DNA from: Panonychus citri
Taxonomy: Eukaryota; Arthropoda; Arachnida; Trombidiformes; Tetranychidae
Reading direction: 5' to 3'
Length of the DNA stretch: 64,000 bases
Assembly: GCF_014898815.1 (NCBI RefSeq)
Contig: NW_026515529.1
Span: 297,148-361,147, forward strand
The notes below the pieces were generated by a model, which saw only the letters and a program-made list of their open reading frames with translations, was not told the origin of the DNA and ran no database searches. A program made the translations under genes and the position numbers. Below, one piece after another: positions 47,832-59,311 of this stretch. Position 1 is the first letter of the stretch, and every line of letters begins with the position of its first letter.

Positions 47832-50288
47832 AGTAAAACTCAACATATTCAAATCAATGATTGTATGGAAACGTTTATATAAAAAGAAACACTTACACCA
47901 AACTTAACCAAATAAGATCTACATTCATCTTCATATAATATTTATCCTCCATTCACTTTGAATACAAAACATGAGACTCAAAAATCGAGATCGGAATCAG
48001 AATGAAATCGCAAAAGCAGTTAATTGAATTCGCAACCAGAAATCATCTCCAATTCCCTTTTCTCTCTCTCTCTCATTCTTTAAATACACAATCTGATCAC
48101 TTTAATTATCACCGCTGCTTCTTGATTGTTTAGACCATTTTGTTTATACAATTAAGTATTTAGATCTCTCCATGAAATGCTAATACGTTTGATGGAAAGT
48201 AAACTTAAGTTATCAATAGAAATTCGGGTTTTTTTTCGTTAATTGTTCTCTTAATTTCTCTTAATTGTTCCATTTTTTTGGAATTCAATCCATTCATCAT
48301 TTTTAATCATCTTCTTCATCACTGTCGTACTAATTATCATTCTGATAATATTTGATTTCTCATCAACATTTAAAATTATTTTTATTCTTTGGTCAAAGTA
48401 ATACAACAATTAGACTTAATTTTAATTTCTTTGATTAAGTTTTAATTGTTTCAACTCTGATCATAAACACTCAATGGGCAACGTTACTTAAGTTGATCAC
48501 AATTAAGAGATTAATTGTGATAATCATCATTTACAAATGATTGACAAAATTTGTAGCAATTAACTTTGATAATATTGCCTTAATTATCAACTTTAATTCA
48601 TTCTGTTTTGTAACAATTTAATTTCTCGTTAATTGCAAAAGTCTAAATGATTCAACAATCTGAGACACTCAACGATTTAAACTATTATTTTAATTATACT
48701 GATTTATTGGTGGATTAGATTGAACAATTAGTAAAACAATTAACTCTTTAATGGTAACAATTTAACCTTTGATTTTTGTCTATTGACAATTATCATTATT
48801 TACTCATGAATCAATTAATTAGTTAATCTAATCGTTACTTAAAACCAAAAAAAAAATTAACTTAATTATCAATCATCAGTTTTTTTCATTTAATTTAATC
48901 ATGAACGTCTTTAAATTAATCGTAATCATTAATCAAACGTGACTGATTTTGATTAATTATACAAAATGATTAACAAAAAAAGTCTTGATTGTGATTTAAT
49001 TGGATTCATTTCTTAACTACTACATTTTGATAACAATTAAAAATGATTATTTCCTTCAAATGATATTTTATAATACACTTAATTAACTTGGCTGATTAAC
49101 AGCAATCAGTTAATCATATAACTAAATTTGCGACACTTTAAATATTAATTGTTTCTGTTTCTTATTATAAACCAATTGCTTATTGATTATTAACCTAATT
49201 TAATCAATGTAATTAAAGTAAATAAATGATTAACAATTAAATTAATTGTGTTTACTTAAAATTTGATCAACTCTTAACAATTTAATCACGATGAGTAAAT
49301 ATTAAGAGACATTAGATTTTACAAGAAATTAATGGAAACAATTAAATCAATTTTATAAGTTTAAATTATGTTAATTGTGATTGGAAAGACAAAAATTGAT
49401 TTAAAATTAAATTTAATTGTTGAAAGTTTGATCTCTTGATGATGAATAAAATTAAATTCAATTGACAGTTAATTACAAAATAAAGAGATGAGAAATAATT
49501 TACTTGATTGTGTTGATGAAATTAAGTTGATTGTTACAATTTACCAAATCGTAAATGAAGTTTATCAAAAGTTAATTGTATAATTGATGAGACAAATTTA
49601 GATGTTGTTGTAATTAAGATGATATAAAACAGTAACAATGAGATAATTAGTGTAACTATCAAAGCAATTAAGCAAACAATTAACAGGGAAATCAAGATAA
49701 TCATTGTAATTAACCAAAACCAGCAATCAACCAGAAATGTTGTTAAATTGTTCCAATCACTAATTGTTGAGATGATCAAGTTAATTGTCCGATGGGTTGA
49801 AGACCAAGGCGGGTTGATTGTTACTAATTGCTGCCCATGATTAAGGTTGATTAATAAATAACTGGTCACAAATATGATTAACAATAACATAGAGAGTCTT
49901 GAATTAATTGTTGATTTGATAATTAACGAAGTTGATTTATAATTAACTGGACACACAATTAGATGGTTACAATTAAGTCCAACATGACAGTTTCTATTGT
50001 AATTAATTAATTGTCCTCGGAAACTAATTGTAAACATTGTATTGATCATCAATTGACAATTTAATCAACTGTCTCTGGTCAAGAGTTAAAAGTAATTGTG
50101 GTCAAGAATCAAATTAGAAACGATAATTAGTGATTAAGATTCATTTCCATTGGTTTGATTTAAATTATAATCTAATACTTAAAATCTTGTTAATCAATAA
50201 AGTGATTAACTGAAGTTTTAATCGCGATTAAGGATTTAAGATTAATTGTTAATCTAACCACTTGGACAATTAAAGTGTAAAGAGTTAA
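47832..50288. other. Reticulon 3' UTR and AT-rich spacer
   Basis: A (CT)n run is at 48060-48074. The remainder is AT-rich and non-coding apart from the doubtful ORF at 49534-50052. Confidence 0.45.
49534..50052 (-). CDS. Doubtful hydrophobic ORF (172 aa)
   Basis: A Leu/Ile/Thr/Asn-rich reading frame with a possible signal-anchor (LSMLLLIIFVTSYLLINLN) and two further hydrophobic stretches. The composition is what AATTGT-rich spacer gives in this frame, and no splice context or family supports it. It is listed because it is the longest ORF of the spacer and has several Cys and Trp residues. Confidence 0.2.
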   Translation of the reverse strand: MMINTMFTISFRGQLINYNRNCHVGLNCNHLIVCPVNYKSTSLIIKSTINSRLSMLLLIIFVTSYLLINLNHGQQLVTINPPWSSTHRTINLIISTISDWNNLTTFLVDCWFWLITMIILISLLIVCLIALIVTLIISLLLFYIILITTTSKFVSSIIQLTFDKLHLRFGKL

Positions 50289-50748
50289 TTTTTTGTAAAT
50301 GGTTTAATTGTTTTCAATTTAAATTCAATAATTTTCCCAGAAATAAACAAATTGTTACAATATTTATCCTTCAAGTTGATTGTCCAGTTTAAAGAAAAAC
50401 TGACCATCGTAGTTTTGATTTGAAACAATTTAGAGATACATTTTAATTTAATTACAATTATAAGCTCTGTAATTATGATTAGACTTTCAAAAAAAACTGT
50501 AACAATTAATCACACAATTAATACGATTCACGTTTTTTGATGCAAACATTGAGAAAGAACCTGATGTGCTACAGAGACACGATTATTCAAGCTTTTCAAA
50601 TTCCGCACCAACAAAAATAGAACGATTGTTGTAAGGTCGATCAAAAGTTATAATTTTTCAAATTTTCTCTTTCTTTTGACTTTGCTTCTTTTCGTATCCT
50701 TCAAATATTAGTATTGTTTAACAGTTGCATTGTTGTTAAAATGATTTT

Positions 50749-50779
<31 letters not shown>

Positions 50780-51149
50780 AATAGTAAACGTCCACGAAAC
50801 GACCTGGTCTGCGACATACGATCGTATGGAACCAGGAACGCATTCGTGAAGTTTAGTTAGCAAATTAACTTGCATATACGAAGCTAACAATATTGTATAA
50901 GCTTAGCGATCATGTTGATCGCTCGCTCCCTTGTATCCTTTGATTGTTTCTATTCAGGTTTCTTGGTTTTGTATTGACGATAATTAATTTAATTAGATGA
51001 GCAATTTGTTTTTCTTTGAATTTTGTTTTTTTTTTCATCACGATAATTGTGAATCAATTGAAATTTTTAATTCTTAATCGCTACAATTAATTAATCATTA
51101 AATCTAAATTTCTATTCAACAAATGATGAAGATAAATTGTTCGTTAAAG
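50289..51149. repeat. Copy 1 of a local duplication, with a 424-bp insertion
   Basis: 50289-50510 and 50935-51149 match 51861-52088 and 52087-52369 in the same orientation with few differences. The stretch 50511-50934 is missing from copy 2. It holds a (GA)n run (about 50753-50779), more GC-rich sequence, and a perfect short hairpin GCGATCA-TGT-TGATCGC at 50906-50922. It is either an insertion here or a deletion from copy 2. Confidence 0.75.
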
Positions 51150-51548
51150 GAGACTAGATTTTTTCGATTGTTTAGAATCAATTGATTGACATATAATCGC
51201 TCCAGATATTCACCATAAATGGCTAATTAGATATCATTTGTATAAATTGATTAATATATTGATTGGATCATTTGAATGTTAATTCAATTGTTAGAATTTG
51301 ATTGTTTAATCTGTTGCCAAGATCTAATGTAACATCGTTCACCTTACCTCTCATTAACGCATTTGCAACGGGCTCGTAGTTTTTTGATAACCTTGAAGGG
51401 AATCATATCTCATAAATCACTCGCACTTAATAATAACATCTATTTATAGAATAATCAAGAGAGTTGAGTTCAAATTCGCGGATATTTTGTTGAGGAAACG
51501 GAAAACACATCTTTCGTTTTTTTTAACGATGATACATGTATAAGGATG

Positions 51549-51708
51549 ACAATATCTATCCGAACGGAGTATTTGCTAACAATGAACTGGATCTATCGGA
51601 AATTAAGGTTTACGGTTTCGATTAAGATTATAGTTTGGCTGTTTATAAAAAATCTCTTCATTATTTAATCTACAATTTAGGACGTGATGTGTTAATTAAC
51701 AAATACAA
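51549..51708 (+). pseudogene. Inverted fragment of NT5DC exon 2
   Basis: These 160 bases match the exon at 54389-54214 (opposite strand) with five substitutions seen by eye, so the copy is recent. It begins inside the exon and stops at its 3' end, without the intron. One change turns the second Tyr codon region of the catalytic motif from TAT to TAA (in GGTTTCGATTAAGATTAT), a stop exactly in the HAD nucleophile motif. Other changes include Thr to Ser and Glu to Lys. It lies between the two copies of the local duplication. Only one exon fragment is present, so it cannot encode an enzyme. Confidence 0.85.
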
Positions 51709-51860
51709 TTGATATATTTTTTATAATCCTAACTAATTTAACTTTCGAGAAATAAGAAATCAAAATTTGAGTCCAACCTTTTTTCCGAATAGGTTACGAT
51801 AATAGTGAATTAATTTTTGAGTTCTAATATTAGACACCGAAGTCGATCGATTAATACGAA

Positions 51861-52369
51861 TTTTTTTTGTAAATGGTTTAATTGTTTTCAATTTAAATTC
51901 AATTATTTTCCCAGAAATAAAACAAATTGTTACAATATTTTTCCTTCAAGTTGATTGTCCAGTTTAAAGTGAAAACTGACCATCGTAGTTTTGATTTGAA
52001 ACAATTTAGAGATACATTTTAATTTAATTACAATTATAAGCTCTGTAATTATGATTAGACTTTCAAATAGAAACTGTAACAATTAATATCCTTTGATTGT
52101 TTCTATTCAGGTTTCTTGGTTTTGTATTGACGATAATTAATTTAATTAGATGAGCAATTTGTTTTTCTTTGAATTTTGTTTTTTTTCATCACGATAATTG
52201 TGAATCAATTGAGATTTATTAAATCAGGATTAATTAGTCATGTAAATTGTTTAGAGAGCTAAGCCAAAGAAATTGAGATTCCTTTTTAATTCTTAATCGC
52301 TACAATTAATTAATCATTAAATCTAAATGTCTATTCAACAAATGATAAAGATAAATTGTTGGTTAAAGA
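51861..52369. repeat. Copy 2 of the local duplication
   Basis: Matches copy 1 across both of its flanks with the intervening block absent, and carries about 75 extra bases at 52213-52285. The end lies about 210 bp from the NT5DC stop codon. Confidence 0.75.
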
Positions 52370-52582
52370 TTGGAGCGGTTAATTACTGTGATTAATTAAA
52401 TGACTGATCTAGATGATTCTGTCCAAATTGGTTGTTGAGCTGCAAGTGAACAATTAACTCTGATTTAGATCTCAATTGATTCCATAGTCATGATTGAGTT
52501 GATTTTCATGCTTCTTTTTAATTTCCATAATCTTGATTTCTAATCATCAGCAATTAGTAAACCACAGGGTTTTCCTTGCCGA

Positions 52583-54591
52583 TTAATATTGAATTTCCCG
52601 AACTTTGATAACTGGGGACATCTTTTCATGGGGCAATGATCCCCTTCGAGGGCAGAAAATGTGATTAACTGAATAGTTCAGCAAGTTCGTAATATGTGAC
52701 ATATAAATGTCACTGTAACGGAAAAGTCGACGGGAAAAGTAGGACGGATTATGATGTGTCCTAAATATGCTTCCGAATTGTGGGTTGAATAAACTTTTCG
52801 ATTTCAATCTGAGAACTTCTCGATCTCGAAATAAATATTGTAACAAATCTTCGGCATGGAGAGGCGACTTTAAGATGCATGTGTCTCTTTGACGTTCATC
52901 GATCAGCAATTGGATTGCTTGTAATTCACTGATTGCCTCTGAAAACTCCTCAGAATTCAGAATATTAATCTCATTCTATTAGGAGAGGAAAAAGAATAAA
53001 GAAATTAGTTAATCATGAGAGTCGAGTAGATTATCATTTAGATTGATACCTCAAGTTCACCAATTACAGCTCCGGTTCTCCAACCATGGAAAAGAGTTAA
53101 ATCAGCTAAATCAGCGTAAATTTGATCACCAAAATAAAGGATATTATTACCATGCCAACCGGTCAGTTCGAGTAACTTTTTCACTGTCCCTTCCATGTAA
53201 ACTTTACCCTTTTCAAAACGAGTCACCTCTTCCCATGTATGTGAATCAGTATCAGGTTGATAACTTCTGAAAGGTCTGAAAGATTAAGAGAGAGATTTAA
53301 ATTAGTTGAATAAAAAAGAAATTACAACAATCAAATGAGTGAATAAAATGATTACCTATGAGCTTGATTGAAAAACTTTGGCTTTCGAGCTCGAACAATA
53401 ATAATGTCAAATAAATCTGTCCAATTGTTACCAATCATAAATCTCATGCCACAGTCTCTGAAAATTGAAAATTAGACAATTAAATTAATCTGGAATTGAT
53501 TGATTTCTGTTATGTTGATATAAAGTGAATTATATATACACCGAGACTTACACAAAATCGAAAGGACTGTTTGTGATTAGGAACATTTTCTTTTTGGCAA
53601 CTCGAAGTCGAGTAAGAAATTCTGTAAGTTCAGGTCGCTTTTCTAAATAATCACCGATTCTATCACGATCAAGCATTTGATGCATCACAGGGTGAATACT
53701 TTGCACAGCCGATTGAACATCATAGAAAAGTATCTCTGGACAATAGGGAATATTATTCCTGATAAAATATTCAGTTACATTTGCAAGTAAACAAATTTCT
53801 GGCACAGAGAAGAGATCATTTAATTGTTTCATCTTTGGATGATCATCTTCAGGTTTAATCAATGACTGGGAGATGTAACAACCACCATATATTTGGGTCA
53901 CTTCTTCATCGGATAAAGGGCTGAATCCTCTGTATACACATCCAAGTTGAATTTGATGAAACGAGTCGATCTTAGTCAAAAGTCCCTATGAAATTGATAT
54001 AAACAAAATAATATTGGGTAAACAAAATAGTAAACATTTCAATAGATTTTTTTTCTTACGTGTTCAATATCATAATGAAGGCCTCGAATTGCAAAATCGG
54101 GAATATAATTAAACGATTTGATTCCTTTGGATACTTTAAGATGAAGATAAGTAAACAAAATTAGCAAAAATTCAATGAAACAATAAGAGAAGAAACTTAA
54201 TGAAAGTTCTCACTTTGTATTTGCTAATTAACACATCACGTCCTAAATTGTAGATTAAATAATGAAGAGATTCTTTATAAACAGCCAAAGTATAATCATA
54301 ATCGAAACCGTAAACCTTAATTTCCGATAGATCCAGTTCATTGTTAGCAAATACTCCGTTCGGATCGATATTGTTTTCTTTGATTTTATCTGAGGGAAAA
54401 CAAAAGGAAGTAAAATTAAATTTAGAATAGAAAATTTTGAGAATAGAATATTTTTTGTTCTATTCTATTTAGAATCTGTTTTACTTACTCTTAAAGTGTC
54501 TCTTGTAACTGATATAACGATTGGTAAGATCTGGCGAAACTGCTAAACTAGACAATTGAGTAATTTCTTCATCAGAACTTAAATCGTTCAT
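52583..54591 (-). CDS. NT5DC2/3-like HAD-family 5'-nucleotidase domain protein (frame break)
   Basis: Exons 54591-54489, 54389-54214, 54133-54060, 53985-53552, 53457-53356, 53275-53050 and 52975-52583 encode about 502 residues of the NT5DC2/3 family. Hallmarks are GFDYDYTLA (HAD nucleophile, about residues 62-70), FAIRGLHYDIEH, LGCVYRG, FLITNSPFDFV, RKPKFF, YFGDQIYADLADL (HAD motif IV), HGWRTGAVIGELE and FGSIFRTHHNPSYFSRRLFRYSDIYM. All exon phases agree except at the 54214/54133 junction: canonical splicing leaves the frame one base short near 54127, where relatives read YPxGI. This is either an assembly error, a real one-base deletion, or an unusual splice. The amino terminus is also unclear: the frame has a Met at 54591, while a Ser-rich, transit-peptide-like ORF (54896-54588) runs into it in another frame. 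The family is mitochondrial or cytosolic with unproven substrate. Confidence 0.85.
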
Positions 54592-54896
54592 CGGAATATT
54601 GATTGTAGACACTGACCGGTGACAATTATAGTTGGATATTGGTGAGAATGATGAAGATGGGAAGATAATGAAACTTGTGATGGTAAAGTTAAAGATGGCG
54701 ATGATGATATTTTAGATGAACAACAAGGTGGTGATTGTTGTTGTTGTGATGAGGATGATGAAGAAAATGATAATGATGATGGAGAAGATGTAATAATTGA
54801 TGGTGAGATCTTTCTTGGAGACAATAGATTACCCAAATTAATGGTTAACCGCAATTTACCGAGATATTTAATTGAAGACATTGTTATGTTTACCAA

Positions 54897-57850
54897 TCAG
54901 TGTAACTCAATCAGATGATGTCCGGGATGTCAGCTAGTAATTAGAATCAATTATAGTTAATTGTAAATTAGACAATTAGTTAAATAAACAGAAAAAGAAC
55001 AAAAAAATCACAAAGGAAAAAAAAATACAAATACAAACCTTCAAGGTTGTAAATAAATAGGAAAACATATGATGTTTATCATCGGTTGATTTGCTTTTTC
55101 TTAATTTCTTACCATTAATTTGTGATTGTCAATTACTGGAAGATTGATATTACTCTATACTTGAATGGAATTAAATAAATTAGAAACAATTTAAGTGAAA
55201 CAATTAAGAGACCAAGGGAAAGGAAAACACAATTGGTGATGTTTTGGTTTCAGTTGAAAGAAAAACGTAGACAGTAAATTAGACAGAGAAATAGAAAGAG
55301 AAAATTAAAAGAAAGAGAAACAAATGTGTTGATAGTCACGGAGATTAATTTGTTTATGTTTTCGTTACCTACTCTCTTTGGGTCACCCTTGCAATTAATT
55401 ATCTTTTTTAATTCTATCAATCAACTTAAGTAGATTTCTATTGATTGTTAAGTGTTAATAAATGGTACTTGTACTATGGTAATTAGTTAATTGTTCAATT
55501 TAATTTGATTCTGTTTCCTTTGTTTACTTTGTTTATTTCCCTTCGTTTGCTGATCATTTTGGTGTTTTGGTCTATATTTTCATCTCTTTCTTTATTAATT
55601 GTTCCTCGAAAAGATTTAATTGTGATTAGAGATGACCGATTATTTGATTGTCCACGACAATCAAGGTGGGACACTAAGATTGGAGAGACAATCGGTTTGA
55701 ATTTAATTTCTTTACTGTGACTTACCGGTTACCTATAAGGTTGGTTGTTTTTTTTATTTCTCTTATTAGTTGTGATTAAATTAACTAATTTTCGATTACT
55801 TTCTTTATTTCCAGGTTGAGTTCTGAGTAATCTGTTCATTGGTCCTGGTGAATTGGTCCTTAGATGATGAAGGACAATCAAGGTGAAGGATTTGATGGTC
55901 AAATTTATGAGTTTCTTTCAATTGGAGTTTCAATTTTCCTCTTAGTCATTTGCTCATATTGATCATGATAAATTGGTGAATTTCGTTCTTCATTTGTTCA
56001 CCTCAGAGAAAATGGTGTCCAATTTGAAAGCATTGGGAAGATTGCGGAAGAAAATTAAGGAAAGAATTGAGAACATTAAAAAAATGAATGTTCGAAGAAA
56101 CATTTTAACCAGAAGAGGGAAGAACAAGGAAAAGCCGTAAGACATGATTAATATCGAGTTAATCGAATGATAAGTTCTGATTGAGTCAAACGATTTGAGG
56201 TCAAGGACAGATAACCAAAAGACCTGAACAACTCGAATTGAAGAGAATGATAAAGAGTCACCATGAGCTATTAAATTTTGGGACAATCAATTGGAATCAA
56301 AAGGAAGACGAAAGATTAACGTTCCATTAAACGTCCAAGATCAAACTCTACTAATTAACCTTAACCCTGGAATCAGCATGAAAACGAAATCAACTGATAA
56401 AGAAAAACTGTCACCATCATAACGACAATTACATTTGAAATCAACAAATTGTCAATCAAAGTCTCAGAAAGTCAACAATTAACCCAATCACTTTTTCAAT
56501 TACCTCATTGTATAACCTTTGTTTAAGAAATTCCCAGACTCTGAAATGGTGAAAGTGTTTCCATCCCCTGAAGACAAATCATGAAGAGGATAAAGCTGAA
56601 GGTCTTTGGAACAAAATTGAAAACAACATTATTATCATGATAATCGCTCCTCTCTCTCTCTTCTCTGATATTTTTCACCATCGAAAGCTGAATTGTTCTG
56701 GTAGAAAACAAGTAGAAAAGAAACAAAATGGAGAAAATTTCGTGTTTTCTTTTCTTCTAAATGATAACCAGTTAGGAGTGTCAAAGAACCAAGGTCAACA
56801 AGAAGACTAATCAGAGAAGATGAAAACAAGAATTTTCAGCCATTCCGCTGGTTAGAACTTTCTCTCTAACTCTTTCTCTTTCTTTCAGTTCTCCATGAAG
56901 CAAAAAGTTCACTTTCGCTGTCAGTAGTTTACATCACAATTTCAAATAATCTACGTATTCATGTAAAAAGAGAGAAAGAGACTGAACAAGATTCAGCAAA
57001 TTCATTCAACACCAACAATCCAAGGTCTTCCTCTTTTCTTCATCTTGGTAAAGGTTGAAAAGTAACACTCATGATTCCGCTTTTTTCCACCACAACTTTG
57101 ACTATTCTCGAACCAACCAAAGGCCTTGAAAAGGATATAACGGATTCTAAAGTGTTATCAATGAAAACGCTCAATTTTTAAGCGCGAACTCAACGGAATT
57201 GGAAGAACCGAAAGAGTAAAATCTGATACAACAATCGAAAGAATTTTCTATCTATTCGAAGTTCTGATTAATTGATGTTTCATCTTATTCATGGAATTTT
57301 CAATTAGATGACTAATTTAAACTGTCATCAATTCTAATTACGATTAACCAACTTTTATCATCGAAAAAAAATAAAACTGAACAATCGAAAATTATTTCAT
57401 TCCAATGAATTTGATTTCGTAATAACTGAAACTAGTTGATTCAATTTCATGTCCAATATTTAATTCGATAAGGTAAACATGTAATCGAAATGTTCAGCGC
57501 AAGTTCATTCATACCTCGAATTGAAATCAATAAACTATTCTTATCGTTACCATGGTAGTAACCGAATACCCTAAGGTAAAGTTCATCTTTCTACTCATAT
57601 ATCACATATTTTACTAGAGAAAAGTGATAAGAATTCATTGTAACATATTGAAGAATAAATTTTTATCCTAATAAGTTATTATAATTTAAATTCTAAGTCT
57701 AAACAATTAACTTAAATTGAAGTAAGAAACAAATAAAAAGTTTGATTTATAAGACAAATTGAATTGGTTTCCAAAAGGATCAAAGTGAAAACAATCAACA
57801 ATAACCTCCAATTAATCAGTGTGTTTATCAATAGAGTTAATTAGCTGATT
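54897..57850. other. Intergenic spacer between NT5DC and amidating-lyase genes
   Basis: Divergent promoters are expected at both ends. Short ORFs at 55505, 55990, 56523 and 56635 show no coding features. No RNA gene or mobile element was recognised. Confidence 0.45.
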
Positions 57851-59311
57851 ATGGTTAATCAAATTGGAAGCCAGTTAATCATTTTTATTTGCTGGCTGAT
57901 TGTAAATCTAATCAAACCCGGAAATGGAGCTTATTATGAATTCAATCAGAATCCACAAGCTCTGATTGATAATGAGGATCTTATTGCTGGTTATGAACCA
58001 GGAATATTATCACAAAAATCCTTACAGGTAAATCTTTGATTTAATATTGATCATGATGATTAGATGATTTAATTGTTTTCTCCGATTCTTGTTTTTGGAC
58101 AAAAACAAAGCAATTCGGTGACATGAGAGATGAAGATTCGGGTTGGGAGATTGATTATCCAAGAATCACCGAAGATACTGATTGGCCTAAAAGCGATTTT
58201 CTCAGTAAATTGGGTCAAATTGCTGGAATTGCAAGTCACAAGAACAATTCGATTTACATATTTCACCGAGGTGACCATGTTTGGGATCACAGGTAATTTA
58301 TCACCTTAAGGTCAATTCCATTTCAAACTAATCAATCTAATTGACTTTCAGATCATTTGACATATCGGAACATTATAAGAAGATCAATAAAGGACCAATA
58401 GCCAATGATACGATCTTCGTTGTCGATGGTACAACCGGAAAAGTGATCAAATCATGGGGAGCGAATAAGTAAGTGATTAGAATTGTGTTCAAAATTTTCT
58501 CGATTAAATTAAGCTAATTGCTATGAATCATATTCCTCTGAACATGTTAGATTTTATATGCCCCATGGAATCAGTTTGGATCGGGAAGGTAATATTTGGT
58601 TAACTGATGTCGCTCTTCAACAGGTATTCAGGTTCAAACGGGACGATCTCGAAAAACCCGACCTGGTCTTGGGTGAACCTTTTCAACCAGGACGTGATTG
58701 GAATCACTTTTGTCTTCCTACCGATGTTGTTGTCGCTTCAACTGGATTAGTTTATATTAGCGATGGTTATTGTAATTCGAGGATATTAATTTTATCACCT
58801 TCGGGAAAAGTTCTGTCCGAAATTGGAATAAAAGGTTTTCTATCTTTTGTTTTTCTCTTTCGAATTTCAATTTCCCATTTTTTCTCACAATTATCGTCTT
58901 TTTATTTTCCCCACAGATAATATGGTGATACCTCATAGTTTAGTTCTATTGGAGGAAGAGAATCTGATCTGTGTTGCCGATCGGGAAAAACGAAGGATTT
59001 TATGTTACACTGCGGGTCTTGATCGAACTCAACCTGGAATTCTGACCTTTAACATTAACCATCCGAGATTTAATCGTATATTTGCCATTGATCACGTCGG
59101 TGATTTACTGTTCGCTTTAAGTGTTCCCGAAGACGAATCACAATCAGAAGGAATCATATTCAACTTGGCGACAGAACGTATTGTAAACGCATGGAAACCT
59201 CGTTCGGGTTTTCGTCAACCTCATGATTTGACCATCTCGTCCGATCGGAAGAGCATCTTTGTCAGTGACATCGATCCAAAAGGACCTAAAATATTCAAAT
59301 TCAACATGTGA
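57851..59311 (+). CDS. Peptidyl-alpha-hydroxyglycine alpha-amidating lyase (PAL)
   Basis: Five exons, 57851-58027, 58111-58292, 58352-58468, 58551-58834 and 58917-59311, join in phase to 384 residues. The enzyme cleaves peptidyl-alpha-hydroxyglycine to the amidated peptide and glyoxylate, the last step of neuropeptide amidation in the secretory pathway. A signal peptide (about 1-27) is followed by NHL-type beta-propeller repeats. The three zinc-site histidines are recognisable by context: MPHG (His164), IPHS (His260) and QPHD (His356), and Asp357 follows the third as in rat PAL. Strands such as GNIWLTDVALQQVFRF and GLVYISDGYCNSRILIL are typical propeller blades. No monooxygenase (PHM) domain is attached, which matches the separate PHM and PAL genes of insects; the length is near Drosophila Pal2. 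Confidence 0.93.

Noticed and set aside
50760..50935. Possible tRNA or structured RNA in the less AT-rich block
   Set aside because: Only a single 7-bp stem hairpin was found; no cloverleaf, T-arm consensus or other tRNA feature is present.
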